From: Poriferisodalis sp965237655 | GTDB taxonomy: Bacteria > Actinomycetota > Acidimicrobiia > Acidimicrobiales > Poriferisodalaceae | Assembly: GCF_965237655.1 (NCBI RefSeq) | Contig: NZ_CBDEGB010000001.1 | Location: 1,426,001 to 1,490,000, forward strand | Direction of reading: 5' to 3' | DNA: 64,000 nucleotides | The notes under the pieces: generated by a model | Told to the model about the DNA's origin: nothing | The model's input: the letters and a program-made list of their open reading frames with translations, nothing else | Database searches by the model: none | Translations under genes and position numbers: made by a program | Shown: positions 1 to 8,257 of the stretch, in pieces | How the letters are laid out: each line of letters begins with the position of its first letter | Position numbering within the stretch: position 1 is the stretch's first letter

Positions 1-75
1 CGCCGGCACAGCAGCGACTGTTGTGGTTGCGGCGAGTAGGAAGGCAGCGAGGAAGCGGCGGCGGGGCGTGCGCAT
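1..75 (-). CDS. N-terminus of a secreted protein, cut by the window edge
   Basis: Only the first 25 codons are inside the window; the gene runs leftwards off the edge. The ATG at 75 opens a typical export signal: MRTPRRR is a strongly basic n-region, followed by an Ala/Leu-rich hydrophobic stretch (FLAAFLLAA) and then TTTVAAVPA, which could precede a signal-peptidase site. Nothing of the mature protein is visible, so no function can be given. It is divergent from the phosphatase gene at 265 and shares with it the AT-rich stretch at about 130-170. Confidence 0.6.
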   Translation of the reverse strand, partial: MRTPRRRFLAAFLLAATTTVAAVPA

Positions 76-252
76 GGTCGGTCCTCGCATTCCCACCGGC
101 ATACCCTTTTGCTGACTCGCACGGCAGAGCCTATATGAATCTCATAGATATATGTGTGATGTTGATACCCGGGAACAGCGCAGGCACACACCCCGGCCAG
201 CACTGCCCCCCAACGCGGCCATCGGTCCCGCCAGCGACGGCTCGGTCGGGGA

Positions 253-258
253 TAGCTT
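253..258 (+). promoter_or_regulatory. -10 box TAGCTT, leaderless start of 265
   Basis: TAGCTT ends 6 nt before the GTG at 265 and no Shine-Dalgarno sequence is present, so transcription probably begins at or next to the start codon. No convincing -35 box is visible. Confidence 0.55.
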
Positions 259-264
259 GCCGCC

Positions 265-978
265 GTGACCCAATCTGAAGAAGACCTCGCGCCCTCCGAC
301 ACCGAGGTCAGGCAGTTCGAGCAGCAGCGGTGGCAGCGGCCGCCGGGTGCGACCGAGATCCTGCTGGTGCGCCATGGCGCATCCCAAGCGTTCATCCCGG
401 GCGAGCCGTTCCCCATGCTGGGCACCCAGGGCAACCCGGCGCTGGCTCCCCAGGGGCACGAGCAGGCGGCGGCGGTCGCCCGCCGGCTGGCCTCAGAGCC
501 GATCGACGCGCTCTTTGTGTCGTCGCTACAGCGCACGCAGCAGACCTTCGAGCCCCTTGCCGAGCGACTGGGCCTGACCCCGGCGATCGAGCCCGACCTG
601 CGTGAGGTAGCGCTGGGCGAGTGGGACGGCGGGAGGATCCGCCAGTTCGCCGCAGAGAATCATCCGCTGTACGTGCGACTGCACACCGAGCGCCGCTGGG
701 ACGTCATTCCCGGGGCAGAATCCAACGAGCAGCTCATCGGCCGCTGCATGGGTGCCCTCGGACGCATCGCCGACGCGCACCCCGACGAGCTAGTGGCTGC
801 CTGCGTGCACGGAGGAGTCATCGGGGCCGTGCTGGCGCACATTGTCGGGTCCACGCCGTTCTCGTTCGGCGGTTCCGACAACTGCTCGATCACCCAGGTT
901 GTGCGCTGCGACGACGACTGGGTGCTTCGCCGTTTCAATGACTGCTCACACCTCGACGACAACCTTCACCACGGCTGA
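265..978 (+). CDS. Histidine phosphatase family protein
   Basis: A 237-residue member of the phosphoglycerate mutase-like (histidine phosphatase) superfamily. The phosphohistidine motif LVRHG lies at residues 34-38, the acid region EVALGEWDGG in the middle, and the second catalytic His in CVHGGVIGAV near residue 180. These enzymes remove phosphate from small metabolites or proteins through a phosphohistidine intermediate; the substrate cannot be told from sequence. About 28 residues precede the first core strand, a little longer than the minimal fold. The GTG start is fixed by the TAGCTT box 6 nt upstream. The gene converges with the M18 peptidase downstream. Confidence 0.85.
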   Translation: MTQSEEDLAPSDTEVRQFEQQRWQRPPGATEILLVRHGASQAFIPGEPFPMLGTQGNPALAPQGHEQAAAVARRLASEPIDALFVSSLQRTQQTFEPLAERLGLTPAIEPDLREVALGEWDGGRIRQFAAENHPLYVRLHTERRWDVIPGAESNEQLIGRCMGALGRIADAHPDELVAACVHGGVIGAVLAHIVGSTPFSFGGSDNCSITQVVRCDDDWVLRRFNDCSHLDDNLHHG

Positions 979-993
979 GCGCTTGGGAAGCGC
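979..993 (+). terminator. Hairpin after the phosphatase gene
   Basis: GCGCTT and AAGCGC form a perfect 6-bp stem around a GGG loop directly after the stop codon. There is no U-tract, so it is at best a weak or factor-dependent terminator between the two convergent genes. Confidence 0.3.
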
Positions 994-1031
994 GCTTCGG
1001 TTTGGCCGCGACGGCGATCCGCCGGCCGCCC

Positions 1032-2315
1032 TCAGCTGTCGGCGAGAAAGGCGCCCAGCGCCGCAGTCAGCAGCGCTGGGTCTTCGCTGCCGCCGAGTTC
1101 TCGGGCCGAATGCATCGACAGCTGCGGCGAACCCACGTCCACGACGCTCATGCCCAGCCGGGAGGCCGTGATCGGCCCGATAGTGGAGCCGCAGGGCAGG
1201 TCGCCGCGGTGGGAATAGGACTGGTGCGGCACGCCAGCAGCGTTGCACGCCGACACGAAGCGGGCACTGGTCTCCGCATCGGTGGCGTAGCGAACGTTGA
1301 CGTTGGACTTGATGACCGGTCCGCCGTTCAGCACCGGCAGGTGCCCGGGCTCGTGGCGCTCGGGATAGTTCGGATGCACGGCGTGGGCTCCGTCTGCTGA
1401 CACGCACAACGAGCGAGCCACCGCCCGCAGGTACTGCTCGCGATCGGCGCCGAGGCACTGAGCGATGCGCTCGAGTGCGTCAGCCAGAATCGGGCTGCCG
1501 GCTCCGGTGGCAGAGTCGCTGCCGATCTCCTCATGGTCGAACAGCACGACGACCGCAGTGGTGTCGTCAGGCGGATCGTCGAGCCCGGCCAAGGCCTCGA
1601 CCGCAGCGTGACACGACGCCAGGTTGTCGATGCGAGCGGCTGCGTACATCTCGCCGTCGCGCCCGAGCCGAGCAGGCGGGCAGAGGTCGTGCGCCATGAC
1701 ATCCCACGCCAGCACTGCGTCGGGCTCGACGTCGAGCTCACCGGCGAGGAACTGCCGGAACCCCTCAGGACTCGGCTGCCCGAGTCCCCACATGGGGTTC
1801 ATGTGCTGCTGGCGGTCCAGCTTGAGGCCATCGTTCACCTCTCGATCGAGGTGAATGGCGAGCTGTGCGACACGCAGCAGCGGCCTGTCGCACCGCCACA
1901 GCACTGTCGCTGGGCCGTCGGCCGTCCCGTCCTGCACGACGACCCGGCCCGACAGGCCGAGGTCGCGGTCCAGCCATGAGTTGAGCAGCACACCTCCGTA
2001 GACCTCCACGCCGAGCTGGCGGTAGCCGTGAGTGCCGGTGTCCGGTTGCGGGCGCAGGCGCAGGTTGGGGCTGTCGGTGTGAGCGCCGATCACGCTGAAG
2101 TGCAGCCGGTCCGGATCGACACGAGCACCGGCTCGCGCAGCGACCGAGCTGCCGCCATCGCGAACAGCGAAACCGCGCGCTGCGTCGAGCCCGCTCCACC
2201 CCTCGCTGCGTTCGGTCTCAGCGAAGCCTGCGGCGGTCAGCCGCTCGACTGCTGTCGCAGCTGCGTGGTACGGCGACGGCGATGCCTCGATGAACTCGAA
2301 TAGCTGGTCGAGCAT
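1032..2315 (-). CDS. M18 family aminopeptidase
   Basis: A 427-residue cytoplasmic metallo-aminopeptidase of family M18 (aspartyl aminopeptidase/DNPEP, yeast Ape1 type), which removes N-terminal residues from peptides using two metal ions. Visible motifs are VIGAHTDSPNLRL (first metal His at residue 79), FDHEEIGS with the paired catalytic and ligand glutamates, GAHAVHPNYPE and SYSHRGDLPCGSTIGP near the C-terminus. Length matches the family (about 420-460). Start at ATG 2315. It converges with the phosphatase, and its start lies 8 nt from the stop of the F420-type oxidoreductase on the same strand, so the two are probably co-transcribed. Confidence 0.9.
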   Translation of the reverse strand: MLDQLFEFIEASPSPYHAAATAVERLTAAGFAETERSEGWSGLDAARGFAVRDGGSSVAARAGARVDPDRLHFSVIGAHTDSPNLRLRPQPDTGTHGYRQLGVEVYGGVLLNSWLDRDLGLSGRVVVQDGTADGPATVLWRCDRPLLRVAQLAIHLDREVNDGLKLDRQQHMNPMWGLGQPSPEGFRQFLAGELDVEPDAVLAWDVMAHDLCPPARLGRDGEMYAAARIDNLASCHAAVEALAGLDDPPDDTTAVVVLFDHEEIGSDSATGAGSPILADALERIAQCLGADREQYLRAVARSLCVSADGAHAVHPNYPERHEPGHLPVLNGGPVIKSNVNVRYATDAETSARFVSACNAAGVPHQSYSHRGDLPCGSTIGPITASRLGMSVVDVGSPQLSMHSARELGGSEDPALLTAALGAFLADS

Positions 2316-2322
2316 GTGGGCT

Positions 2323-3171
2323 CTAGGCGTCGGCGTACGCCGTGATCACGTCACGGCTGAAGTCGTCGAACTTGGTACGTGACATCGGGTAGGTGACAAG
2401 GCGGGTGATTCCGGCTGCGGCCGCCCGCTCGATGTACTCCGGCGTTGCAGGCCCCTGTGTCATGAAGTCGATCTGCTCAGGGTCGCGTCCAACCCGCTCG
2501 GCACATCGCTTCGCATGCTCATACAGCGCCGTCATCTCGTCGAAATCGCCGGACACCGGGAAGAAGCCGTCGCCGTACTCGCCAGCCCTGCGAGCGGCCC
2601 GCTTGCTGTCGCCGCCGACGACGATCGGCACCGATCCCGTCGGCTGCGGACGGCAGTACACGCGGTCGAACGAGACATGCTCGCCCTCGTACGAGCACAC
2701 CTCGTCGTGCCACAACGACCGGTATGCCGCCAGGTACTCGTCGGTGATGTCGCCACGGTCGTCGAAGGAGACACCCAGTGCATCGAATTCTTCGGCCAGC
2801 CAGCCGGCGCCGATCCCGAGCATCACCCGACCGCCCGAGAGGCGGTCCAGCGTGGCGATCGCTTTGGCGGTCACCACCGGATTCCGCTGGGGGACGATGA
2901 GAATCCCGGTGCCCAGCTTGATCTCGGACGTGGCCGCGGCGGCGAAGGCCATCCAGATGAGCGGGTCGGGGATGTCGATGTCGTCCCGCTTGCCAGGCAT
3001 CTTGCCGTCTTCGGAATACGGGTACGGCGACGCATAACCCTCGGGCACCACCACGTGCTCCACTGTCCACAGCGACTCGAAACCGGCCGCCTCTGCAGCT
3101 TGCGCGTATGCGATCGCGCCCCCGCCCTCGACCTGCGGCCCAGTATTGGCAAGCGTCATTCCGAACTTCAC
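2323..3171 (-). CDS. LLM class F420-dependent oxidoreductase
   Basis: A 282-residue luciferase-like monooxygenase-fold protein of the actinobacterial TIGR03619 type, expected to use coenzyme F420 for hydride transfer to an unknown substrate. It begins MKFGMTLANTGP; family features are SLWTVEHVVVP, LGTGILIVPQRNP, LDRLSGGRVMLGIGAGW and IVVGGDSKRAARRA. The reading frame stays open another 198 codons upstream through the divergent lipoprotein gene, but homology starts only at the GTG at 3171, which has a GAGAGG ribosome site about 6 nt before it. It lies just upstream of the M18 peptidase on the same strand. Confidence 0.88.
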   Translation of the reverse strand: MKFGMTLANTGPQVEGGGAIAYAQAAEAAGFESLWTVEHVVVPEGYASPYPYSEDGKMPGKRDDIDIPDPLIWMAFAAAATSEIKLGTGILIVPQRNPVVTAKAIATLDRLSGGRVMLGIGAGWLAEEFDALGVSFDDRGDITDEYLAAYRSLWHDEVCSYEGEHVSFDRVYCRPQPTGSVPIVVGGDSKRAARRAGEYGDGFFPVSGDFDEMTALYEHAKRCAERVGRDPEQIDFMTQGPATPEYIERAAAAGITRLVTYPMSRTKFDDFSRDVITAYADA

Positions 3172-3202
3172 TGCACACCCCTCTCGGTCTCTCCCTAGGT
3201 CG

Positions 3203-3208
3203 TAGTCT
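3203..3208 (+). promoter_or_regulatory. -10 box TAGTCT, leaderless start of 3215
   Basis: TAGTCT ends 6 nt before ATG 3215. The related lipoprotein gene at 4117 carries the same arrangement, and neither has a Shine-Dalgarno sequence. Confidence 0.5.
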
Positions 3209-3214
3209 GCCCTT

Positions 3215-3997
3215 ATGCGACGTATTTCCGGTCTGTGCCTTGCATTTGCACTCGTGGCTGCATGCGGCAGCTCCGACGATGAACCGCCCGCCACGGCCGC
3301 AGAGGCACCCGCGACCACTGCGGTGCCTTCGACCACGACGGAGGCGCCGGTCGTCACCACAACCACGGCGGCACCTGTCGTGACCACGACGGAAGCTCCG
3401 GTCGTCACTACGACGACCGCGGCACCCATCGTCACCACCACCACGGCAGCGGCAGTAGAGGAGCCCGAAGCCCCTGAGGCGCCGGCGACGCCTGCTGCCG
3501 TCGAAGGCACGCTGCTTGAGGGCTCGACGCCCGAAGGCTTCGAGAATCTCCAGAGCTCCACCACCACTCCCAGGGCAGAGACCTGTGCCGGAATAGCGAT
3601 ATTCGGCGAGATCGAGCCGGTCGCGTATTCCGCAGCCGTGTGGGCTCGCGATCTGTTGACCGGTCCGTTCCTCGACGTCTGGATCGCACGGTTCGAATCG
3701 CCCGAGGTGGCCTCCGAAGCCCTCAGCGTCCACGGCGCCGGATTGATCGAATGCGGAGAGTTCACCGAAGCCGAGACCGGCGCGGTCGGTTCGTTCAGCT
3801 TCGGCGAGGATCCCGCACTCGGTGACGAGTCGTTCGGTGTGGACTACGACGCCATCGTCTCGGGGTTGCCCGTCACTCGCTACGGCACCGTAGTGCGCAT
3901 CGGCGACTCCATCTACAGCGCGGGCCTCGCAGCATTGTTCGTAGAACCGGACATCGCCGCCGTGCTGGCTTCGCTCAACGCCATCCTCGGCCTCTGA
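3215..3997 (+). CDS. Lipoprotein with Thr/Ala/Val-rich linker and unnamed C-terminal domain
   Basis: A 260-residue exported protein. MRRISGLCLAFALVAAC is a lipoprotein signal with lipobox VAAC, so the mature chain should be lipid-anchored at Cys17. Residues 22-90 are low complexity (repeats of APVVTTT and TTTAA) and look like a flexible wall-spanning spacer. Residues 93-260 form a compact domain with one cysteine in AETC and one in IECGEF, and a GDESFG motif. The same domain ends the next protein (4117). Cysteine spacing and the Y/W and GDES pattern faintly recall PknH_C/LppH-type extracellular sensor domains, which is only a suggestion. Function unknown. Confidence 0.8.
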   Translation: MRRISGLCLAFALVAACGSSDDEPPATAAEAPATTAVPSTTTEAPVVTTTTAAPVVTTTEAPVVTTTTAAPIVTTTTAAAVEEPEAPEAPATPAAVEGTLLEGSTPEGFENLQSSTTTPRAETCAGIAIFGEIEPVAYSAAVWARDLLTGPFLDVWIARFESPEVASEALSVHGAGLIECGEFTEAETGAVGSFSFGEDPALGDESFGVDYDAIVSGLPVTRYGTVVRIGDSIYSAGLAALFVEPDIAAVLASLNAILGL

Positions 3998-4104
3998 GGA
4001 AGCTGCTCGCTCGAGGCCAGCCGGCTTGAACGGCAATGCATGCGCGCACGCTTCAGCCGACGCGCATGACGTGCGACGGGTCCGGCGCATGTAACCCGAG
4101 ACCG

Positions 4105-4110
4105 TACTGT
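4105..4110 (+). promoter_or_regulatory. -10 box TACTGT, leaderless start of 4117
   Basis: TACTGT ends 6 nt before ATG 4117. This supports 4117 rather than the in-frame ATG at 4036 as the start of the hydrolase. Confidence 0.5.
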
Positions 4111-4116
4111 TCAGGC

Positions 4117-5916
4117 ATGCGACGCATCTTGGCTCTGCTGGCAGTTTTCGCCTTAGTCGGAGCTGCTTGCAGCGACGCCGACTCCGATCTGTCCCCAGAG
4201 GCGACAGCTGCTCCGACCACCTCCGCTGACACCGACGCGGGCGCAGTGGCAACCAGCCAAGCGCCGGCCGCCACCGAGGTGCCGGCCGCAACCACTGAAG
4301 CGCCGGCCGCCACAACGACCGAGGCGCCACCGGCTGAGCCAGCGGCCGGTGACCTGGTATCAGCCGAGCCCATTGACGCCGACGACCTTGACGGCTGGCG
4401 CATCACGTACCTGTCGACCGGTGTGGGCGGCGATCTCGTCGAGGTCAGCGGACTCGTCTTCGCCCCTGCGGGAATAGCAGCCGGCTCGCCGATTGTCACG
4501 TGGGCACACGGCACAACCGGTGTGGCTGACGTGTGCGCGCCGTCGGCGACGCATCCCGCCGAATCCGGAATCCCGATGGCGATCGCCTCCGCTGGCCACA
4601 TCGTGGCGGCGACGGACTACGAGGGCCTCGGCACGCCGGGAACCCATCCCTATCTGGTCGGCGAGAGCGAAGCCCGCAGCACCATCGACATCGTGCGGGC
4701 GGTCCGCCAGATGGACCTCGGCGCCAGCGATCGCTACGTCGTCTGGGGCCTCTCCCAGGGCGGCCACGCCGCGTTGTGGACAGGGCAGATAGCGCCCTCG
4801 TACGCACCTGAACTGGATCTCGCCGGAGTGGTTGCCGCCGCCCCCGCTGCCGACATCGGCGGCTTGATGGACACGGTCGGCACCACTGCGCAGGGATTCG
4901 CTGTCATGGCCGCGTTCGCCGTGGCGGCCGCGTATGACGATGTCAATCTTGAGGACTACTTCTCTGCTGCGGCCATCGACCAGATGGCAGTCATCGAGCA
5001 GGGCTGCACTGGCGAAGTCTTTGGGGCCTTCTTCGAATTCGAGGCTGATGCGATGCGCAACCCCAGCGGCTGGGACGGTATCAATCCGATCGGCCCGCTG
5101 GCTGAGGCGCTTGCTGCCAACCAGGCCGGCGGGGTGCCCATCGTCGATTCGCCGGTGCTGTTCGTGCAGGGCTGGGCCGACAGCATCGTGGCACCCGAGT
5201 TGGTTCGTGCTCTGCACGGCGCCTACTGCTCACAGGGCACCCACGCCACCCTTGAGGTGTATCCCAACGGCGGACACGTCGACACCACGCTCACGTTCCT
5301 GGAGGAGACGCTTGGCTGGGTTGGTGATCGGCTCGCCGGCACCGACGTACCGGGAGGCTGCGATTACGTCGACCCGGATCTCGCGGAGATCGATGCGGCC
5401 TTGGCAACACCCGCTGCCGTGGAGGGCACATTGCTCGAAGGCTCAACGCCTGAGGGTCTCGACACGCTGCTGAGCGAAACCACCATGCCGGTGGCAGAGA
5501 CCTGTCCCGGCACTGCGATTTTCGGCGGGGTAGAGCCGGTCGCGTTCTCCGCCGCGACGTGGGTCCGAGACCCGACGACGGGACCCTTCCTCGACGTCTG
5601 GGCTGCCCGCTTCGACTCGGCCGAGGTGGCCGCCCAGGCCATCAAGGACTATGACGCCGAGCTGATCGCGTGCGGGGAGTTCGTCGAGCCGCGCACGACA
5701 GCGCTAGGGGCGTTCAGCCCCGGCGACACGCCGGACTTGGGCGACGAGTCCTACGGCCACGACTACGCCGGAATTGTCGCGGGCTTCCCGGTCAACCGCT
5801 ACAGCGTCACAGCACGTGTCGGCGACACGATCTACCACGCAGGATTTGCGGTCCTGTTCGTAGATCCGGACGTCGCCGCCGTGCTGGGGGCCATTAACGC
5901 CATCCTCGGCGTCTGA
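4117..5916 (+). CDS. Secreted lipase-like alpha/beta hydrolase fused to unnamed C-terminal domain
   Basis: A 599-residue exported protein in two parts. MRRILALLAVFALVGAAC is a signal peptide with a weak lipobox (GAAC), followed by an Ala/Thr/Glu/Pro-rich spacer. The hydrolase (about residues 85-425) resembles secretory lipases (LIP family, PF03583): oxyanion region VTWAHGTTGVAD, nucleophile elbow GLSQGG, acid in FVQGWADSIVAP and His in YPNGGHVDT, so the triad looks complete. The last ~165 residues match the domain of the preceding lipoprotein at about half of positions, keeping both cysteines (AETC, IACGEF) and GDESYG. It probably cleaves esters or lipids outside the cell. An in-frame ATG at 4036 would bury the signal peptide and is rejected. 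Confidence 0.82.
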   Translation: MRRILALLAVFALVGAACSDADSDLSPEATAAPTTSADTDAGAVATSQAPAATEVPAATTEAPAATTTEAPPAEPAAGDLVSAEPIDADDLDGWRITYLSTGVGGDLVEVSGLVFAPAGIAAGSPIVTWAHGTTGVADVCAPSATHPAESGIPMAIASAGHIVAATDYEGLGTPGTHPYLVGESEARSTIDIVRAVRQMDLGASDRYVVWGLSQGGHAALWTGQIAPSYAPELDLAGVVAAAPAADIGGLMDTVGTTAQGFAVMAAFAVAAAYDDVNLEDYFSAAAIDQMAVIEQGCTGEVFGAFFEFEADAMRNPSGWDGINPIGPLAEALAANQAGGVPIVDSPVLFVQGWADSIVAPELVRALHGAYCSQGTHATLEVYPNGGHVDTTLTFLEETLGWVGDRLAGTDVPGGCDYVDPDLAEIDAALATPAAVEGTLLEGSTPEGLDTLLSETTMPVAETCPGTAIFGGVEPVAFSAATWVRDPTTGPFLDVWAARFDSAEVAAQAIKDYDAELIACGEFVEPRTTALGAFSPGDTPDLGDESYGHDYAGIVAGFPVNRYSVTARVGDTIYHAGFAVLFVDPDVAAVLGAINAILGV

Positions 5917-5936
5917 ATGGACTATTCGTTGTAGCT

Positions 5937-7433
5937 GTGCCAACGCTGAACTACAACGCAGAACGGTTGCGCGGGGACGTCTTCGGCGGTCTCACCGCGG
6001 CGGTAGTCATGCTGCCGCTGTCGCTGGCCTTCGGTGTCGCATCGGGTCTCGGCGCCATCGCAGGCCTTTTACGGCGCCATCGCGGTCGGCTTGCTGTCGG
6101 CGTTGTTCGGCGGCTCCAGAACGCAGATCTCCGGACCCACCGCGCCGCTGTCAGTGGCCATGTCGGTGGTAGTTGTCAACTACGCGGGCGGTGAGATCAG
6201 CCGAGCGCTTGCCATCGTGGTGATCGCCGGGCTTGTGCAGGTCTTGCTGGGCGTACTGCGCCTTGGCAGCTTCGTGTCCTACACGCCCTATCCGGTTGTG
6301 TCGGGCTTTACCTCCGCGATCGGGTTGATCATCGTCGCAGTGCAACTGCTGCCGTTGCTGGGTAGCGAGGTCGTGCCCGGCGGAGTGGTGGCCTCCGTCC
6401 GCGCTCTGCCTGATGCCATAGGCCACATCGGAGCTGGGGCCGTGGCGCTCGGCGCTCTCACCATTGGCGTATGCGTGTTCTGGCCGCAAGGCCTGCGCCG
6501 GTTTCTGCCACCGTGGTCGCAGCGCTGCTCGTCGGCACGCTGTTCAGCGTGCTGTGGATCGATGACGTGGCGATCGTCGGCCATGTGCCCTCGGGGCTGC
6601 CTGACATAGCGCTGCCCGAGTTCGCCTGGGGCGATCTGGGTGGTGCTGTGGCGCCGGCGGTGACGCTCGCGCTGCTCGGCTCTGTCAACAGCCTGTTGAC
6701 GGCGATGGTCGCCGACTCGATGACACGCGACCAGCATCGTCCGAATCGTGAGCTGATCGTCGTGGGTGCGGCCAATGTCGTTGCGGCGTTCATCGGAGCC
6801 GTACCAGGCGCTGGTGCCACCTCTGGCACGGTTGCGAATGTCAAGGCCGGCGGTCGGTCGCGCCTGTCGGGTGTGCTCTGTGCACTGGTGCTGTTGGCTC
6901 TGGTGCTGGGCCTGGGGCGCTACGCGGAGGTCATTCCGCATCCTGTGCTGGCCGGAATCCTCATCAAGATCGGCTTCGACATCATCGACTGGAAGTACCT
7001 GACGCAGGTACGACGGGCGCAGTTGGACCAGTACGGAGTGATGGCGCTGACGTTGGGCCTGTCGGTTGTGGCCGACCTCGATGCTGCGGACCCATTCGCA
7101 GCGCGCACGGGCCTGCTGTCGCTGCGGGGCATCTACACCGCAGCATCTTCTATCAAGCTGTTCAACACGATCAATGCCGATGTGGCCGAGCACGAGGTGG
7201 TGATCTTCGACTTCACCGACACGCGCTACATGGATGACAGCGCGGCCTACATGGTCGGTCAGCTCGTCGATGTCGCTTTGGACTCGGGCGCGAAGTGCAT
7301 CGTGATGGGTATCAAGGGATCACAGGCAACGAGCATCAAGGAATTGAACGTGCTTCGCGGGGTTCCAGCGGATCACTTCGTCGCCGACCTCGATGAGGCC
7401 CGAGTGATCGCCCATCGACTCCTCGGCGGCTAG
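5937..7433 (+). pseudogene. SulP-type anion transporter broken by two frameshifts
   Basis: A SulP (SLC26-type) sulfate/bicarbonate transporter with a C-terminal STAS domain, readable only across three frames. Frame one gives NYNAERLRGDVFGGLTAA; an extra base in the TTTT run at 6067-6070 shifts reading so that the hallmark YGAIAVGLLSALFGGS and TQISGPTAPLSVA continue in frame two; a missing base near 6505-6512 then moves TVVAALLVGTLFSV to the original frame. STAS motif FDFTDTRYMDDSAA is intact near the end. The last transmembrane part before STAS also looks about 60 residues short. Either a decayed gene or two sequencing errors. It overlaps the convergent repair gene by CTAG. Confidence 0.8.
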
Positions 7434-8155
7434 CGCTGGGCGCGGGCTTTGGATCTGGCCTTTGCGGCACGCCGGGCGGCCACGCTGGCTCGATGTGCAA
7501 TGGTGCGCTCGATATAGGGCGCGATGTCCGGGGTCTTGCAGCCGGTCTCGCCGTGATCGACGAGCACCGGACCGATCCGGCTGTCCAGGTCGATGACGTA
7601 GCGGCGCAGATTCTCATCGCGCAATGCGATGGCGATGAGAACACCGTTCATCTCATGACGAACCCGGTTGGGTCGTTTTGAGATCTCGGATTCGATCTGA
7701 ACCACCAGATCCCGTAACTCGCCGGCTGACCACACGTCGGACTGCTCGGCTGTGCAGGCCACGATGAACCAGCCGACCGAGGCGGGCCACTCCTGGGGCG
7801 AGTCGCGCCATTCGTCGCTGAGTTCCCGAGCGTGCGGTGATTGTGCAAGCAGCCCACCCAGCGCCTCGGCCAGGATGTAGTTGTCGACGTCTCGCAGCCA
7901 GCGACGCGCCCTCGTCTTGGTCATCTCCGCGGCGTCGGCGATGCGCAGTGCCAGCACGCGGGCGTCGTGGTTGCCGGTCTCCCACAGCTCGGCTGCCAGC
8001 GAGTGGTCCTTCATCAATGGCTTGCCGATGCGGCCCAATTCGGAGTAGCTGACGCCGAACATGGGCTCGGCGGCGCCATGGCGCGCATAGACCTTGCGGT
8101 TCTGCGCAGTGCCGGCGAGCTGCAACCGGGCCATCACATCTTGCAGCGTTGACAT
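7430..8155 (-). CDS. DNA alkylation repair protein (AlkD-like HEAT repeats)
   Basis: A 241-residue protein of the AlkC/AlkD family (PF08713), which binds alkylated or distorted DNA through HEAT-like helical repeats. Recognisable parts are YARHGAAEPMFGVSYSELGRIGK near residue 25 and WETGNHDARVLALRIAD, which are typical of the family N-terminal half; helices fill the rest, and the C-terminus is a basic Ala/Arg/Lys tail (AARRAAKARSKARAQR). Whether it is a true glycosylase cannot be decided here. Start at ATG 8155; an upstream in-frame start would add 28 unrelated residues. Its TAG stop shares CTAG with the end of the SulP gene. Confidence 0.85.
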   Translation of the reverse strand: MSTLQDVMARLQLAGTAQNRKVYARHGAAEPMFGVSYSELGRIGKPLMKDHSLAAELWETGNHDARVLALRIADAAEMTKTRARRWLRDVDNYILAEALGGLLAQSPHARELSDEWRDSPQEWPASVGWFIVACTAEQSDVWSAGELRDLVVQIESEISKRPNRVRHEMNGVLIAIALRDENLRRYVIDLDSRIGPVLVDHGETGCKTPDIAPYIERTIAHRASVAARRAAKARSKARAQR

Positions 8156-8243
8156 TTGTTCATGCCCCTCAGGAACCGTCGCTCGACCCAACGGCCGTCC
8201 GCAAGCTACTGCTGCCTGCATCCGGCCGCACCTGCGCAACTCC

Positions 8244-8249
8244 TAGGGT
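8244..8249 (+). promoter_or_regulatory. -10 box TAGGGT before the rhomboid gene
   Basis: TAGGGT ends 8 nt before GTG 8258 and helps choose that start over 8156, which would add 34 residues lacking family similarity. Confidence 0.45.
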
Positions 8250-8257
8250 TCAGGGTC

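Noticed and set aside
134..146. TATGA-ATC-TCATA symmetry upstream of the first phosphatase gene
   Set aside because: Arms of only 5 bp; expected by chance in an AT-rich stretch, so not called an operator.
3172..3765. N-terminal extension of the F420-type oxidoreductase through the lipoprotein gene
   Set aside because: The extra 198 codons are the antisense of Thr-rich repeats; family similarity and a ribosome site begin at GTG 3171.
2519..4330. 603-codon minus-strand frame covering the oxidoreductase and lipoprotein
   Set aside because: It is an off-frame reading of the oxidoreductase gene and of the repeat-rich lipoprotein spacer; low-complexity Arg/Gly translation without motifs.
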